A stretch of DNA of 64,000 bases from Pseudomonas putida. GTDB taxonomy: Bacteria > Pseudomonadota > Gammaproteobacteria > Pseudomonadales > Pseudomonadaceae. Of the stretch, positions 16,907 to 31,319 are shown one piece after another. Made by a program: the position numbers and the translations under genes. Numbering within the stretch: position 1 is the first letter of the stretch; the number at the start of each line of letters is the position of its first letter. The DNA lies in NCBI RefSeq assembly GCF_028682455.1, contig NZ_JANHLD010000001.1:372001-436000 (forward strand), in the 5' to 3' direction. The notes below the pieces were generated by a model, which saw nothing but the letters and a program-made list of their open reading frames with translations, was not told where the DNA came from and ran no database searches.

Positions 16907-19054
16907 ATGATTTACGAAGGTAAAGCCATCACGGTTAAGGCTCTTGAAAGCGGCATCGTCGAATTGAAGTTCGACCTCAAGGGTGAGTCCGTCAACAAGT
17001 TCAACCGTCTAACCCTGAGCGAATTGCGTCAGGCCGTAGACACCATCAAGGCCGACGCCTCTATCAAGGGCGTGATTGTCAGCAGTGGCAAAGACGTGTT
17101 CATCGTCGGCGCGGACATCACCGAGTTTGTCGATAACTTCAAGCTGCCCGAGGCCGAACTGGTCGCCGGCAACCTGGAAGCCAACCGGATTTTCAGCGAT
17201 TTCGAAGACCTGGCCGTGCCGACCGTAGCCGCGATCAACGGCATCGCCCTGGGCGGCGGCCTGGAAATGTGCCTGGCTGCCGACTACCGCGTAATGTCCA
17301 CCAGCGCCAAGATCGGCCTGCCGGAAGTCAAACTGGGTATCTACCCAGGCTTCGGCGGTACCGTACGCCTGCCGCGCATCATCGGTGCCGACAACGCCAT
17401 CGAGTGGATTGCCGCCGGTAAGGAAAACCGTGCTGAAGACGCCCTGAAGGTAGGTGCCGTCGATGCAGTGGTTGCCCCTGAGCTGCTGCAGGCAGCGGCC
17501 CTGGACCTGGTCAAGCGCGCCATCAGCGGCGAGTTCGACTACAAGGCCAAGCGTCAGCCTAAGCTGGAAAAACTCAAGCTCAACGCCATCGAACAGATGA
17601 TGTCCTTCGAAACCGCCAAAGGTTTCGTGGCAGGCCAGGCCGGTCCTAACTACCCGGCACCGGTCGAAGCGATCAAGAGCATCCAGAAAGCGGCCAACTT
17701 CGGTCGCGACAAGGCGCTGGAAATCGAAGCCGCAGGTTTCGTGAAGCTGGCCAAGACCTCGGTTGCCGAGAGCCTGATCGGCCTGTTCCTCAATGACCAG
17801 GAGCTCAAGCGCAAGGCCAAGGCACATGACGAAATCGCTCACGATGTGAAGCAGGCCGCCGTACTCGGCGCCGGCATCATGGGTGGCGGTATCGCCTACC
17901 AGTCGGCGGTCAAGGGCACTCCGATCCTGATGAAGGATATCCGCGAGGAAGCCATCCAGCTGGGTCTGAACGAGGCCTCCAAGCTGCTCGGCAAGCGCGT
18001 TGAAAAAGGTCGCCTGACTCCAGCCAAAATGGCTGAAGCGCTGAATGCGATTCGCCCGACCCTGTCGTATGGCGACTTCGCCAATGTCGACATCGTCGTC
18101 GAAGCCGTGGTCGAGAACCCGAAGGTCAAGCAAGCGGTGCTGGCAGAAGTGGAAGGCCAGGTGAAGGAAGACGCCATCCTGGCTTCCAACACCTCGACCA
18201 TCTCCATCAACCTGCTGGCCAAGGCCCTCAAGCGTCCGGAAAACTTCGTCGGCATGCACTTCTTCAACCCGGTGCACATGATGCCGCTGGTGGAAGTCAT
18301 CCGTGGTGAGAAGTCCAGCGACGTAGCCGTTGCCACCACCGTTGCCTACGCCAAGAAAATGGGCAAGAACCCGATCGTGGTCAACGACTGCCCGGGCTTC
18401 CTGGTCAACCGTGTGCTGTTCCCGTACTTTGGCGGTTTCGCCAAGCTGGTCAGCGCTGGCGTCGATTTCGTGCGCATCGACAAGGTCATGGAAAAATTCG
18501 GCTGGCCGATGGGCCCGGCCTACCTGATGGACGTTGTCGGTATCGACACCGGCCACCACGGCCGTGACGTGATGGCCGAAGGCTTCCCGGACCGCATGAA
18601 AGACGACCGTCGCTCGGCCGTCGATGCACTCTACGAAGCCAACCGCCTGGGCCAGAAAAACGGCAAGGGCTTCTACGCCTACGAGACCGACAAGCGCGGC
18701 AAGCCGAAGAAAGTCGCCGACGCTTCGGTACTCGAAGTGCTCAAGCCGGTCGTCTACGAACAGCGTGAAGTCAGTGACGAAGACATCATCAACTGGATGA
18801 TGGTCCCGCTGTGCCTTGAAACCGTTCGTTGCCTGGAAGACGGTATCGTCGAAACCGCCGCTGAAGCCGACATGGGTCTGGTCTACGGCATCGGTTTCCC
18901 TCCCTTCCGTGGCGGCGCACTGCGCTACATCGACTCGATCGGTGTGGCCGAATTCGTTGCCCTGGCAGACAAGTACGCCGATCTGGGTCCGCTGTACCAC
19001 CCCACCGCGAAGCTGCGTGAAATGGCCAAGAACGGCCAGAGCTTCTTCGGTTAA
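16907..19054 (+). CDS. fadB: Fatty acid oxidation complex alpha subunit FadB
   Basis: A 715-residue bifunctional protein. The N-terminal enoyl-CoA hydratase/isomerase domain has the oxyanion loops GADITEF and [15 protein letters not shown], with the two catalytic glutamates at positions 120 and 140. The C-terminal 3-hydroxyacyl-CoA dehydrogenase has the NAD motif [13 protein letters not shown] near residue 320 and [15 protein letters not shown] with the catalytic His. It performs the hydration and second oxidation of beta-oxidation and pairs with FadA, 29 bp downstream. ATG 16907 is preceded by GGAGA. Confidence 0.97.
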   Translation: MIYEGKAITVKALESGIVELKFDLKGESVNKFNRLTLSELRQAVDTIKADASIKGVIVSSGKDVFIVGADITEFVDNFKLPEAELVAGNLEANRIFSDFEDLAVPTVAAINGIALGGGLEMCLAADYRVMSTSAKIGLPEVKLGIYPGFGGTVRLPRIIGADNAIEWIAAGKENRAEDALKVGAVDAVVAPELLQAAALDLVKRAISGEFDYKAKRQPKLEKLKLNAIEQMMSFETAKGFVAGQAGPNYPAPVEAIKSIQKAANFGRDKALEIEAAGFVKLAKTSVAESLIGLFLNDQELKRKAKAHDEIAHDVKQAAVLGAGIMGGGIAYQSAVKGTPILMKDIREEAIQLGLNEASKLLGKRVEKGRLTPAKMAEALNAIRPTLSYGDFANVDIVVEAVVENPKVKQAVLAEVEGQVKEDAILASNTSTISINLLAKALKRPENFVGMHFFNPVHMMPLVEVIRGEKSSDVAVATTVAYAKKMGKNPIVVNDCPGFLVNRVLFPYFGGFAKLVSAGVDFVRIDKVMEKFGWPMGPAYLMDVVGIDTGHHGRDVMAEGFPDRMKDDRRSAVDALYEANRLGQKNGKGFYAYETDKRGKPKKVADASVLEVLKPVVYEQREVSDEDIINWMMVPLCLETVRCLEDGIVETAAEADMGLVYGIGFPPFRGGALRYIDSIGVAEFVALADKYADLGPLYHPTAKLREMAKNGQSFFG

Positions 19055-19068
19055 GCGCCCAACGATAG

Positions 19069-20259
<1,191 letters not shown>

Positions 20260-20277
20260 GCGCTTCGCGGAAGGAAG

Positions 20278-20308
20278 CCGGGGCCTTGTGCCCCGGTTTT
20301 TGTTTTTT
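20278..20308 (+). terminator. Intrinsic terminator of fadBA
   Basis: CCGGGGC, loop CTTGT, GCCCCGG then TTTTTGTTTTTT. Confidence 0.92.
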
Positions 20309-20339
20309 GCGGGATATTTTTTTCAAGAGGGTGAGCAAC

Positions 20340-20591
20340 ATGCAGATACAACCAGGCGTATACCGGCATTACAAGGGGCCTGAGTATCGTGTGTTCGGCA
20401 CTGCGCGCCATTCCGAGACCGAGGAGTGGGTGGTGTTCTACCAGGCCCTGTATGGCGAGTTCGGGCTGTGGGTACGACCACTTTCGATGTTTCTGGAGTC
20501 GGTCGAGGTTGACGGCGAGCAAGTGCCGCGCTTTGCTTTGGTCAAGGCTGAACCCGAGCTGTTTTCGCGGCCCGATGCCGAGGGCGGATAA
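20340..20591 (+). CDS. DUF1653 domain protein
   Basis: An 83-residue protein (MQIQPGVYRHYKGPEYRVFG) with the compact beta layout of DUF1653: GxYxHYKGxxYxV, then ETEEWVVFYQALYGEFGLWVRPLSMF. The function of the family is unknown. ATG 20340 follows AGAGGGTGAGCAAC. It is a single gene between the fadBA terminator and topA. Confidence 0.88.
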   Translation: MQIQPGVYRHYKGPEYRVFGTARHSETEEWVVFYQALYGEFGLWVRPLSMFLESVEVDGEQVPRFALVKAEPELFSRPDAEGG

Positions 20592-20691
20592 AGCCCCGCG
20601 CTTGACCTCACTGTGTTGCCACTATATATAGCGGTGCCGCGTCAGGTACCTGCCGTGTTTTTATTTTCAGTATTCAGGAATTTTCCGATCC

Positions 20692-23304
20692 ATGGGCAAA
20701 TCGCTGGTCATTGTGGAATCCCCGGCTAAGGCCAAGACCATCAACAAGTACCTGGGCAGCCAGTACGTGGTGAAGTCGAGTATCGGCCATATCCGAGACC
20801 TGCCCACCAGCGGTTCGGCCAGCGCCAGCAAGGAGCCTGCCGCCAAGCGCGGCAAGGCAGCCGCAGGCGAGGCGCCGGCCCTGTCGCCGAAAGAGAAGGC
20901 GCGCAAGCAGCTGGTTGCGCGCATGGGGGTCGATCCGGACCACGGCTGGAAAGCCAAGTACGAGATCCTCCCAGGCAAGGAAAAGGTCATTGACGAACTG
21001 CGTCGCCTGGCCAAGGATGCCGACACCATCTATCTCGCAACCGACTTGGATCGCGAGGGGGAAGCCATTGCCTGGCACCTGCGCGAAGCCATCGGGGGTG
21101 ACGACAGCCGCTACAAGCGTGTGGTGTTCAACGAAATCACCAAGAAGGCCATCCAGGAAGCCTTCTCGCAGCCAGGCGAGCTGGATATCGACCGGGTCAA
21201 CGCCCAGCAGGCGCGTCGTTTCCTCGATCGCGTGGTCGGCTACATGGTCTCGCCGCTGTTGTGGCAGAAGATCGCCCGTGGCCTGTCTGCTGGCCGCGTG
21301 CAGTCGGTTGCGGTGAAGCTGGTGGTCGAGCGTGAGCGCGAAATCCGCGCCTTCATCCCGGAAGAATACTGGGAAGTGCATGCCGACCTCGGGACCGCCA
21401 AGGACGCCAAGGTGCGCTTCGAAGTGGCTCGCGAGAAGGGCGAGGCCTTCAAGCCGTTGAACGAAGCCCAGGCCATGGCGGCCCTGGAGAAGCTCAAGGC
21501 CTCCAGCTATACCGTTGCCAAGCGCGAAGACCGTCCGACCAGCAGCAAGCCTTCGGCGCCTTTCATCACCTCCACTCTGCAGCAGGCGGCGAGCAATCGC
21601 CTGGGCTTCGGGGTGAAGAAAACCATGATGATGGCCCAGCGTCTGTACGAAGCTGGCTACATCACCTATATGCGTACCGACTCGACCAACCTTTCTGTCG
21701 ATGCGGTAGAAATGGCCCGCAGCTACATCGAGAGCGAATTCGGCAAGAAGTACCTGCCCGAGGCGCCGATTGTCTACGGCAGCAAAGAGGGCGCCCAGGA
21801 AGCTCACGAAGCTATCCGCCCTTCGGACGTGAACACGCATCCGACCAAGCTCAGCGGCATGGAGCGTGATGCAGAGCGTCTGTACGAGCTGATCTGGCGC
21901 CAGTTCCTGGCCTGCCAGATGCCGCCGGCGCAGTACCTGTCGACCACCGTCAGTGTCACCGCTGGCGACTTCGAGCTGCGCGCCAAGGGCCGTATCCTCA
22001 AGTTCGACGGTTACACCCGCGTGCTGCCGCAACAGAGCAAGCCGGGCGATGACGACGTGCTGCCCGAGATGAGCCAGGGCGAAGTGCTCAAGCTGATCCA
22101 GATCGATCCGAGCCAGCACTTCACCAAGCCGCCGGCACGCTACTCCGAGGCCAGCCTGGTCAAGGAAATGGAAAAGCGCGGTATTGGCCGTCCTTCCACC
22201 TACGCGGCAATCATCTCGACCATTCAGGACCGCGGCTATGTGACCTTGCACAACCGTCGTTTCTATTCCGAGAAGATGGGCGACATCGTCACCGAGCGCC
22301 TGTCGGAGAGTTTCTCCAATCTCATGGACTACGGCTTCACCGCCGGCATGGAAGAGAACCTCGACGATGTGGCCCAGGGCGAACGTGACTGGAAGAACGT
22401 ATTGGACGAGTTCTACGGCGATTTCAGCAACAAGCTGAAGCTGGCCGAGGATGCCGAGAAGGGCATGCGTGCCAACCAGCCGACGCTGACCAACATTCCG
22501 TGCAAGGATTGCGGTCGGCCGATGATGATCCGTACTGCGTCCACGGGCGTGTTCCTGGGTTGCTCGGGCTACAGCCTGCCACCCAAGGAACGCTGCAAGG
22601 CCACGGTCAACCTGGTTCCGGGTGATGAAATTGCAGCCGATGACGAGGGCGAGTCGGAATCGCGCGTGTTGCTCAACAAGCACCGTTGCCCGATCTGCTC
22701 CACCGCCATGGATGCCTACCTGCTCGACGAGAAGCGCAAGCTGCATATCTGCGGTAACAACCCTGATTGCACCGGCTACGAGATCGAAGAAGGGAACTAC
22801 CGCATCAAGGGTTACGAAGGGCCGAGCCTGGAGTGCGACAAGTGCGGTAGCGAAATGCAGCTCAAGACCGGCCGCTTCGGCAAGTTCTTCGGTTGCACCA
22901 ATGCCGAATGCAAGAACACCCGCAAGCTGCTCAAGAGCGGCGAGGCGGCGCCGCCCAAGATGGATGCGGTGAAGATGCCGGAGCTCAAGTGCGAGAAGGT
23001 CAACGACACCTACGTGTTGCGTGACGGTGCTTCGGGCCTGTTCCTGGCGGCCAGCCAGTTCCCGAAAAACCGAGAGACCCGTGCGCCACTGGTGATCGAG
23101 ATCATTCCACACAAGGATGAGATCGATCCGAAGTACCACTTCCTCTGCGAAGCGCCGAAAAAGGATCCGGACGGTCGCCCGGCGGTGATCCGCTACAGCC
23201 GCAAGACCAAGGAGCAGTACGTGCAGACCGAGGTCGAAGGCAAACCGACGGGCTGGCGTGCTTTCTACGACGGCAATGCCTGGAAGGTCGAAGATAAGCG
23301 CTGA
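20692..23304 (+). CDS. topA: DNA topoisomerase I
   Basis: An 870-residue type IA topoisomerase. The TOPRIM domain starts at [19 protein letters not shown] and has [14 protein letters not shown]. The active-site Tyr lies in [15 protein letters not shown]. Three C-terminal zinc-ribbon units follow ([37 protein letters not shown]), with a further C-terminal domain. It relaxes negative supercoils behind transcription. An insertion rich in Ala/Lys (residues 40-70) in the TOPRIM region is usual for Pseudomonas enzymes. Confidence 0.97.
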   Translation: MGKSLVIVESPAKAKTINKYLGSQYVVKSSIGHIRDLPTSGSASASKEPAAKRGKAAAGEAPALSPKEKARKQLVARMGVDPDHGWKAKYEILPGKEKVIDELRRLAKDADTIYLATDLDREGEAIAWHLREAIGGDDSRYKRVVFNEITKKAIQEAFSQPGELDIDRVNAQQARRFLDRVVGYMVSPLLWQKIARGLSAGRVQSVAVKLVVEREREIRAFIPEEYWEVHADLGTAKDAKVRFEVAREKGEAFKPLNEAQAMAALEKLKASSYTVAKREDRPTSSKPSAPFITSTLQQAASNRLGFGVKKTMMMAQRLYEAGYITYMRTDSTNLSVDAVEMARSYIESEFGKKYLPEAPIVYGSKEGAQEAHEAIRPSDVNTHPTKLSGMERDAERLYELIWRQFLACQMPPAQYLSTTVSVTAGDFELRAKGRILKFDGYTRVLPQQSKPGDDDVLPEMSQGEVLKLIQIDPSQHFTKPPARYSEASLVKEMEKRGIGRPSTYAAIISTIQDRGYVTLHNRRFYSEKMGDIVTERLSESFSNLMDYGFTAGMEENLDDVAQGERDWKNVLDEFYGDFSNKLKLAEDAEKGMRANQPTLTNIPCKDCGRPMMIRTASTGVFLGCSGYSLPPKERCKATVNLVPGDEIAADDEGESESRVLLNKHRCPICSTAMDAYLLDEKRKLHICGNNPDCTGYEIEEGNYRIKGYEGPSLECDKCGSEMQLKTGRFGKFFGCTNAECKNTRKLLKSGEAAPPKMDAVKMPELKCEKVNDTYVLRDGASGLFLAASQFPKNRETRAPLVIEIIPHKDEIDPKYHFLCEAPKKDPDGRPAVIRYSRKTKEQYVQTEVEGKPTGWRAFYDGNAWKVEDKR

Positions 23305-23324
23305 TCACGCTGCATTCATCTGAC

Positions 23325-23369
23325 CGCGGGGCAAGACCGCTCCCACAGGAGGAGCGGGCTTGCCCCGCG
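23325..23369. repeat. REP palindrome
   Basis: CGCGGGGCAAGACCGCTCCC and GGAGCGGGCTTGCCCCGCG around a short loop, 20 bp after topA. One arm carries A where others carry C (AAGACCG), so pairing is imperfect. Confidence 0.82.
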
Positions 23370-23427
23370 ATGCTTTTCAGTAGTGTAAATTGACTGACCG
23401 CCTTGCAGCCTATCGGAGGGCACCCAG

Positions 23428-23949
23428 ATGGCCCAGGAACTCTATACCCGTACCAATCAGAAGATCTATTTCGCGGGCCTCGCCCTTGAGGCCTTGGGCA
23501 AGGCGCAGGAAAGCCGGGCCATGAACGCCCAGGCGCTGATTCAGGCCGAGCGCGAATCCGCGCTGTTCCATCTGTATGGCGCGCTGCTGGGGCTTTGCCA
23601 TGAGATTGCCGGGTTCTATCGTTTGCCCCAGGCAGGGGCGCCACGCGCTGAACTGCTGTTGACGCGTGAAGTGCTTGAGGCAGTGGCCATTCCGGAAATG
23701 GCCGAGCTGGTAGAGCTGGCAGAGCAGCGGGAAACCTGGCTGGCGCAACTGCTAGCAGCTTATGCCGATTTGTTCCGACCGCCGGTCGCGAAAAAAGCGC
23801 CAAAAACCGATGTAACCCAACCGCTGATCCAGGCTGTGAGCCTGGATGAGCCCGAGGTAGTGCCGCTGTCGAGGGAAGAGCTGGAGAGTTGGAGGCAGAA
23901 TCTCAAGGGCCTCACCGTTCGTTTTCGCGAGGGCTTGAGTGAGTGCTGA
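23428..23949 (+). CDS. DUF6586 family protein
   Basis: A 173-residue, mostly helical soluble protein (YTRTNQKIYFAGLALEALGK, ALFHLYGALLGLCHEIAGFY) without signal peptide. Its N-terminal four-helix pattern matches a Pseudomonas family of unknown function found next to sulA-lexA. GGAGGG precedes ATG 23428. It is followed 50 bp on by another small conserved gene on the same strand. Confidence 0.75.
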   Translation: MAQELYTRTNQKIYFAGLALEALGKAQESRAMNAQALIQAERESALFHLYGALLGLCHEIAGFYRLPQAGAPRAELLLTREVLEAVAIPEMAELVELAEQRETWLAQLLAAYADLFRPPVAKKAPKTDVTQPLIQAVSLDEPEVVPLSREELESWRQNLKGLTVRFREGLSEC

Positions 23950-23999
23950 TCGGGGCAGTCGCTGATACAATAGTGGCCTTTCGTGGAGAACAGCCCCTT

Positions 24000-24233
24000 A
24001 TGCCAACGTCCTTTCTAGAAATTGTCGAGTTGCCTGATGGCCGGATCGAGCTGCGCCGCGCCGAGGACGAAGGCTCCCTGGTAACCCTGGATTTCTCCGA
24101 GGACGCCAAGGCTTTCCTGCAGGGTCAACACGTTGAAGTGGCAAAGGCCATGCTCAGCGTCGGCGTGCAGATGGCTGGCAAACTGGTAGAAGGCGAAATC
24201 GAGCGAGACGAAGGGCCGCGCGTCCTGCATTGA
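24000..24233 (+). CDS. Conserved small protein of unknown function
   Basis: A 77-residue acidic protein: PTSFLEIVELPDGRIELRR, then VTLDFSEDAKAFLQGQHVEVAKAML. ATG 24000 is chosen over an earlier frame opening at 23943 because GGAGA lies 10 bases upstream and the N-terminus is compact. No domain is recognised. A GC-rich hairpin without a T-tract follows at 24244-24267. Confidence 0.8.
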   Translation: MPTSFLEIVELPDGRIELRRAEDEGSLVTLDFSEDAKAFLQGQHVEVAKAMLSVGVQMAGKLVEGEIERDEGPRVLH

Positions 24234-24285
24234 TCGTCCTGCATGGCTTCCTCGTCCTGAGGAAGCCTGGCGAATCCCATTTGAA

Positions 24286-24323
24286 ACAAGCCTGAACATC
24301 ACCCAAGGCGGATGTTCAGGCTT
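24286..24323 (-). terminator. Terminator hairpin overlapping the end of sulA
   Basis: AAGCCTGAACATC and GATGTTCAGGCTT form a 13-bp perfect stem that includes the sulA stop codon in its loop, read on the minus strand as ending GGCTTGTTTC. Confidence 0.7.
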
Positions 24324-24781
24324 TGTGCGTCTCCGGTACGGGCGGCGTTGCTCAGTTGTTGGCGAGCGCTGCTGCTGACGGTGCTCAACCAGCTGACAAC
24401 CGTATGGCTGCGGCCCAGTCGCAGGGCATCGCAGGCCAGTTGCAGGGCGCTTTGGTTGCCGCGCGGCTGCAGCAGCAGGATGCGTTCGCGATTGAGGCCT
24501 GCGTCGCGTAGCCAGGCGTGGGTGAGGATGGCTGGCGGGGCGATCAGGGTCAGCCAGCGGGCGTCCTGCTCCTCGCTCAACTCGCTCAGTTCACGCAGCA
24601 TGGGGGCCAGCAGGTTCTGGCAGCTACCCAATGCGCCACGAAAGGACAGTTCGCTGAAAACCTGCGCCGTGCCCGCATGTGGGGCTGGCTTGGTGGCTTT
24701 CAGTCCGGGCAGAACCGGCTGGGCCAGGAACGCTTCGAACAGGGGCAATTGTGCTTGCTGTGGTGCATGGGGGAACTGCAT
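24299..24781 (-). CDS. sulA: SOS-induced cell division inhibitor SulA
   Basis: A 160-residue protein of the SulA family. The core RWLTLIAPPAILTHAWLRDAGLN and ILLLQPRGNQSALQLACDALRLGRSHTVVSWL is the RecA-like fold that binds FtsZ. It blocks Z-ring assembly during DNA damage. It lies 11 bp downstream of lexA on the same strand, so it is expressed from the LexA-controlled promoter. GGAGG precedes ATG 24781. Confidence 0.92.
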   Translation of the reverse strand: MQFPHAPQQAQLPLFEAFLAQPVLPGLKATKPAPHAGTAQVFSELSFRGALGSCQNLLAPMLRELSELSEEQDARWLTLIAPPAILTHAWLRDAGLNRERILLLQPRGNQSALQLACDALRLGRSHTVVSWLSTVSSSARQQLSNAARTGDAQSLNIRLG

Positions 24782-24792
24782 GACGCCTCCTT

Positions 24793-25401
24793 TTATCGGC
24801 GAATGACGCCGACACTCAAGCCCTCGATTACCAGCTCCTGATCTTTCAGGTTGACTTCGATGGGGGCGAACTCAGGGTTTTCGGCAATCAGCCAGACTTT
24901 GTTGCCTTCGCGCTTGAAGCGCTTGACCGTGACTTCATCGCCCAGACGGGCGACCACGATCTGGCCATTACGGGCTTCGCGGCATGTGTGTACAGCGAGC
25001 AGGTCGCCATCGACGATGCCGACGTCCTTCATGCTCATGCCGTGAACGCGTAACAGGTAGTCGGCCCGGGGATGGAAGAAGGCCGGGTTGATGTTGCAGG
25101 ACTCTTCGATATGTTGCTGGGCGAGAATGGGCGCGCCGGCAGCGACCCGACCAATGATCGGCAGGCCGCTGTCTTCGGGCTTGGATTCAAGGCCGGGGAT
25201 GCGGATGCCGCGGGAGGCACCCGGGGTCATTTCGATCGCGCCCTTGCGGGCCAGGGCCTTGAGGTGCTCCTCGGCGGCATTGGGCGACTTGAAGCCCAGC
25301 TCCTGCGCGATTTCCGCGCGGGTGGGCGGGAAGCCGTTGTCTTCCAGGCAGCGCTTGATAAAAGCCAGAATCTCAGCTTGGCGTGGCGTCAGTTTTAGCA
25401 T
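24793..25401 (-). CDS. lexA: SOS repressor LexA
   Basis: The 202-residue repressor has an N-terminal winged helix ([38 protein letters not shown]) and a C-terminal S24 self-cleavage domain. The cleavage site is Ala88-Gly89 in GRVAAGAP, the nucleophile is Ser123 in VHGMSMKD and the general base is Lys160 in EVTVKRFK. Two SOS boxes lie directly upstream, indicating autorepression. Confidence 0.97.
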   Translation of the reverse strand: MLKLTPRQAEILAFIKRCLEDNGFPPTRAEIAQELGFKSPNAAEEHLKALARKGAIEMTPGASRGIRIPGLESKPEDSGLPIIGRVAAGAPILAQQHIEESCNINPAFFHPRADYLLRVHGMSMKDVGIVDGDLLAVHTCREARNGQIVVARLGDEVTVKRFKREGNKVWLIAENPEFAPIEVNLKDQELVIEGLSVGVIRR

Positions 25402-25411
25402 GTTGATCGCT

Positions 25412-25427
25412 CTGTCTTTTTATACAG
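25412..25427 (-). promoter_or_regulatory. LexA SOS box (promoter-proximal)
   Basis: On the minus strand CTGTATAAAAAGACAG fits CTG-N10-CAG. It is centred about 20 bp upstream of the lexA start codon. Confidence 0.9.
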
Positions 25428-25430
25428 TGA

Positions 25431-25446
25431 CTGGAATTATATACAG
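25431..25446 (-). promoter_or_regulatory. LexA SOS box overlapping the lexA -10
   Basis: On the minus strand CTGTATATAATTCCAG fits CTG-N10-CAG. It contains TATAAT (25436-25441), a likely -10, with TTGCAG at 25458-25463 as a weak -35 at 16-bp spacing. LexA bound here would cover the promoter. Confidence 0.88.
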
Positions 25447-25572
25447 TAGATGGCAAGCTGCAAGCGCCAAGCTGCAAGAAAGGCTGGGGTGCACATTCCA
25501 GCAGTGGGAAGCTTGTCGATTGAGGGTGTGATTTAATACGTGACCGTGTGGCCGCAAAACGGCTGTGCAGGC

Positions 25573-25602
25573 TTGACAAATCACCGCTTTGAAACGTATG
25601 TT
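25573..25602 (+). promoter_or_regulatory. psrA promoter
   Basis: TTGACA (25573-25578) and TATGTT (25597-25602) with 18-bp spacing. The -10 lies inside the first PsrA operator, which fits autorepression. Confidence 0.65.
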
Positions 25603-25617
25603 TCAAACAAGTGTTTG
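25591..25617. promoter_or_regulatory. Tandem PsrA operators
   Basis: GAAAC-GTAT-GTTTC (25591-25604) and CAAAC-AAGT-GTTTG (25604-25617) are two perfect matches to [G/C]AAAC-N4-GTTT[G/C], sharing one base and offset by 13 bp. PsrA is a known autorepressor. Confidence 0.85.
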
Positions 25618-25632
25618 TCAGGCGGAGTAGTC

Positions 25633-26346
25633 ATGGCCCAGTCGGAAACCGTTGAACGCATTCTCGATGCTGCCGAGCAGTTGTTCGCGGAAAAAGGTTT
25701 TGCCGAAACCTCATTGCGGCTGATCACCAGCAAGGCCGGCGTCAACCTGGCGGCGGTGAACTACCATTTCGGTTCGAAGAAGGCGCTGATCCAGGCAGTC
25801 TTCTCGCGTTTCCTGGGCCCGTTCTGTACCAGCCTCGAGCGTGAGCTGGAGCGTCGCCAGGCGCGTCCTGAGCACAAGCCAAGCCTTGAAGAGTTGCTTG
25901 AGATGCTGGTCGAGCAGGCGCTGGTGGTGCAGCCTCGCAGCGGCAACGACCTGTCCATTTTCATGCGCCTGCTGGGGCTGGCCTTCAGTCAGAGCCAGGG
26001 GCACCTGCGTCGCTACCTCGAAGACATGTACGGCAAGGTGTTCCGCCGCTACATGCTGCTGGTCAACGAGGCAGCGCCGCGCATTCCTCCCATCGAGCTG
26101 TTCTGGCGCGTGCACTTCATGCTGGGCGCCGCTGCTTTCAGCATGTCCGGGATCAAGGCCCTGCGGGCCATTGCCGAAACCGACTTCGGCATCAATACCT
26201 CGATCGAACAAGTCATGCGCCTGATGGTGCCGTTCCTCGCTGCCGGCATGCGTGCCGACACGGGTGTGACCGATGAGGCAATGGCCGCTGCACAGCTGCG
26301 CCCGCGCAGCAAATCTTCCAGCGTGCCGGTCGCCGCCAAGGCCTGA
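25633..26346 (+). CDS. psrA: TetR-family regulator PsrA
   Basis: The 237-residue protein has the TetR helix-turn-helix (ERILDAAEQLFAEKGFAETS, LITSKAGVNLAAVNYHFGSKKALIQAVFSRFL) and a C-terminal ligand domain. PsrA binds long-chain fatty acids, represses beta-oxidation genes and its own gene, and activates rpoS. Identification rests on the fold, the divergent lexA neighbour (as in P. aeruginosa) and the operators in its promoter. GGCGGAG precedes ATG 25633; the frame is open further upstream but that region holds the promoter. Confidence 0.92.
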   Translation: MAQSETVERILDAAEQLFAEKGFAETSLRLITSKAGVNLAAVNYHFGSKKALIQAVFSRFLGPFCTSLERELERRQARPEHKPSLEELLEMLVEQALVVQPRSGNDLSIFMRLLGLAFSQSQGHLRRYLEDMYGKVFRRYMLLVNEAAPRIPPIELFWRVHFMLGAAAFSMSGIKALRAIAETDFGINTSIEQVMRLMVPFLAAGMRADTGVTDEAMAAAQLRPRSKSSSVPVAAKA

Positions 26347-26392
26347 TTCAACGGCTGGGCGCCGCGAGCCGCATCGGCTAAGCTAGCGCCCT

Positions 26393-26917
26393 ATGCACAG
26401 TCTCGATTCCCTGCACATTTCCCTCGCCGATCAATGCCTCTACGGGTTTTCCCGGGGGCAGTTGTGCCTGCGCCTGCCGGTCTCCACCGCGCTGAACGGT
26501 GCGGGGGAGCGCAACGGTTCAGGCTGTACGCCGCGTGGCCTGCATCAGGTGCGGGCGAAAATCGGCGCAGGTCTACCGCAAGGCGCGGTGTTGCGTGGGC
26601 GACGCTGGACCGGCGAGACCTGGACGCCCGCCCTGCACGCACAACACCCGGGGCGCGACTGGATCCTCTCCCGGATCCTCTGGCTCAGCGGCTGCGAGCC
26701 AGGGGTCAATCGCTTGGGGCCGGTCGACACCTTCCGTCGTTATATTTACCTGCACGGCACACCCGACAGCGAACCAATGGGCGTGCCGTTGTCCCATGGC
26801 TGTGTGCGCTTGCGCAATGCCGACCTTTTATACCTGTTCGAACACGTACCGCTGCATTGCCCGGTGCGGATCGACGAAGCCGCATGCCCCCAATGGGCCG
26901 ATGCGCCCCTGAATTGA
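26393..26917 (+). CDS. L,D-transpeptidase (YkuD domain)
   Basis: A 174-residue protein that is almost only a YkuD catalytic domain. The motif YLHGTPDSEPMGVPLSHGCVR is split here as HGTPDSEPMG and PLSHGCVRLRNADL; the Cys is the nucleophile and the His the base. No signal peptide or lipobox is visible, and the N-terminus MHSLDSLHISLADQCLYGF leads straight into the domain, so export, if any, is not explained by the sequence. It may crosslink or process peptidoglycan. It is 10 bp upstream of nagZ, probably co-transcribed. Confidence 0.85.
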   Translation: MHSLDSLHISLADQCLYGFSRGQLCLRLPVSTALNGAGERNGSGCTPRGLHQVRAKIGAGLPQGAVLRGRRWTGETWTPALHAQHPGRDWILSRILWLSGCEPGVNRLGPVDTFRRYIYLHGTPDSEPMGVPLSHGCVRLRNADLLYLFEHVPLHCPVRIDEAACPQWADAPLN

Positions 26918-26927
26918 AGGATCATTT

Positions 26928-27938
26928 ATGAGTGCCAGCCTGCAAGGCTCCTTGATGGTGGACATCGCCGGTACCTGGTTAACCGCCGAAGATCGCCAGC
27001 TTCTGCGCCAGCCTGAAGTGGCCGGCCTGATCATCTTTGCTCGCAACATCGACTGCCCTCGCCAGGTGCGTGAGCTCAGCGCTTCGATCCGCGCCCTGCG
27101 TCCCGACCTGATCCTGGCGGTGGACCAGGAGGGCGGTCGGGTCCAGCGTCTGCGCCAGGGCTTCGTGCGCCTGCCTGCGATGCGTGCGATCGCCGACAAC
27201 GATAACGCCGAATACCTGGCCGAGCAGTGTGGTTGGTTGATGGCAACCGAAGTCTTGGCGGTAGGCCTGGACCTGAGTTTTGCACCCGTTCTGGACCTGG
27301 ATCACCAGCGCAGCGCGGTGGTCGGCAGCCGGGCCTTCGAAGGCGATCCGCAGCGCGCCACGGCTCTTGCCGGTGCCTTTATCCGCGGCATGAACGCCGC
27401 CGGCATGGCGGCCTGTGGCAAACACTTCCCCGGGCATGGCTGGGCTGAGGCTGACTCGCATGTGGCCATTCCAACCGATGAGCGCAGCCTGGAGCAGATC
27501 CGTGCAGCCGACCTCGTGCCGTTCGCGCGCCTGGGTGGGCAACTGGCGGCGGTCATGCCGGCCCATGTGATCTACCCACAGGTCGACAACCAGCCTGCCG
27601 GCTTCTCGCGCCGTTGGCTACAGGACATCCTGCGCGGTGAGTTGGGCTTCGATGGGGTCATTTTCAGTGACGACCTGTCCATGGCCGGCGCTCATGTGGT
27701 GGGTGACGCTGCCAGCCGCATCGAGGCGGCGCTGAGTGCCGGTTGCGACATGGGGCTGGTCTGCAATGATCGTGCGGCAGCCGAGCTGGCGCTGAGCGCT
27801 GCCCAGCGGCTGAAGGTCAAGCCATCGCCGCGCATTGCACAAATGCGCGGGCAGGGCTTTGCGCGTACTGACTACCGCCAGCAGCCTCGTTGGCTGGAAG
27901 CGCTTGGGGCGCTCAAGGAAGCGCAGTTGGTGGATTGA
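26928..27938 (+). CDS. nagZ: Beta-N-acetylhexosaminidase NagZ
   Basis: A 336-residue GH3 enzyme. The motif AACGKHFPGHGWAEADSH holds the catalytic acid/base dyad (His and Asp), and the nucleophile Asp lies in VIFSDDLSMAGA. LAVDQEGGRVQRL is the substrate-side signature. It releases N-acetylglucosamine from 1,6-anhydromuropeptides in the cytoplasm (cell wall recycling) and influences AmpC induction. The preceding YkuD gene is a functional neighbour. A REP follows. Confidence 0.95.
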   Translation: MSASLQGSLMVDIAGTWLTAEDRQLLRQPEVAGLIIFARNIDCPRQVRELSASIRALRPDLILAVDQEGGRVQRLRQGFVRLPAMRAIADNDNAEYLAEQCGWLMATEVLAVGLDLSFAPVLDLDHQRSAVVGSRAFEGDPQRATALAGAFIRGMNAAGMAACGKHFPGHGWAEADSHVAIPTDERSLEQIRAADLVPFARLGGQLAAVMPAHVIYPQVDNQPAGFSRRWLQDILRGELGFDGVIFSDDLSMAGAHVVGDAASRIEAALSAGCDMGLVCNDRAAAELALSAAQRLKVKPSPRIAQMRGQGFARTDYRQQPRWLEALGALKEAQLVD

Positions 27939-27947
27939 TGTAAGCGT

Positions 27948-27994
27948 CGCGGGGCAAGCCCGCTCCTGCCTGGTAGGAGCGGGCTTGCCCCGCG
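27948..27994. repeat. REP palindrome
   Basis: CGCGGGGCAAGCCCGCTCCT and AGGAGCGGGCTTGCCCCGCG pair perfectly around CCTGGT-like loop bases. It lies between the convergent nagZ and helicase genes. Confidence 0.88.
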
Positions 27995-28000
27995 ATGGAT

Positions 28001-31315
<3,315 letters not shown>

Positions 31316-31319
31316 CAGG

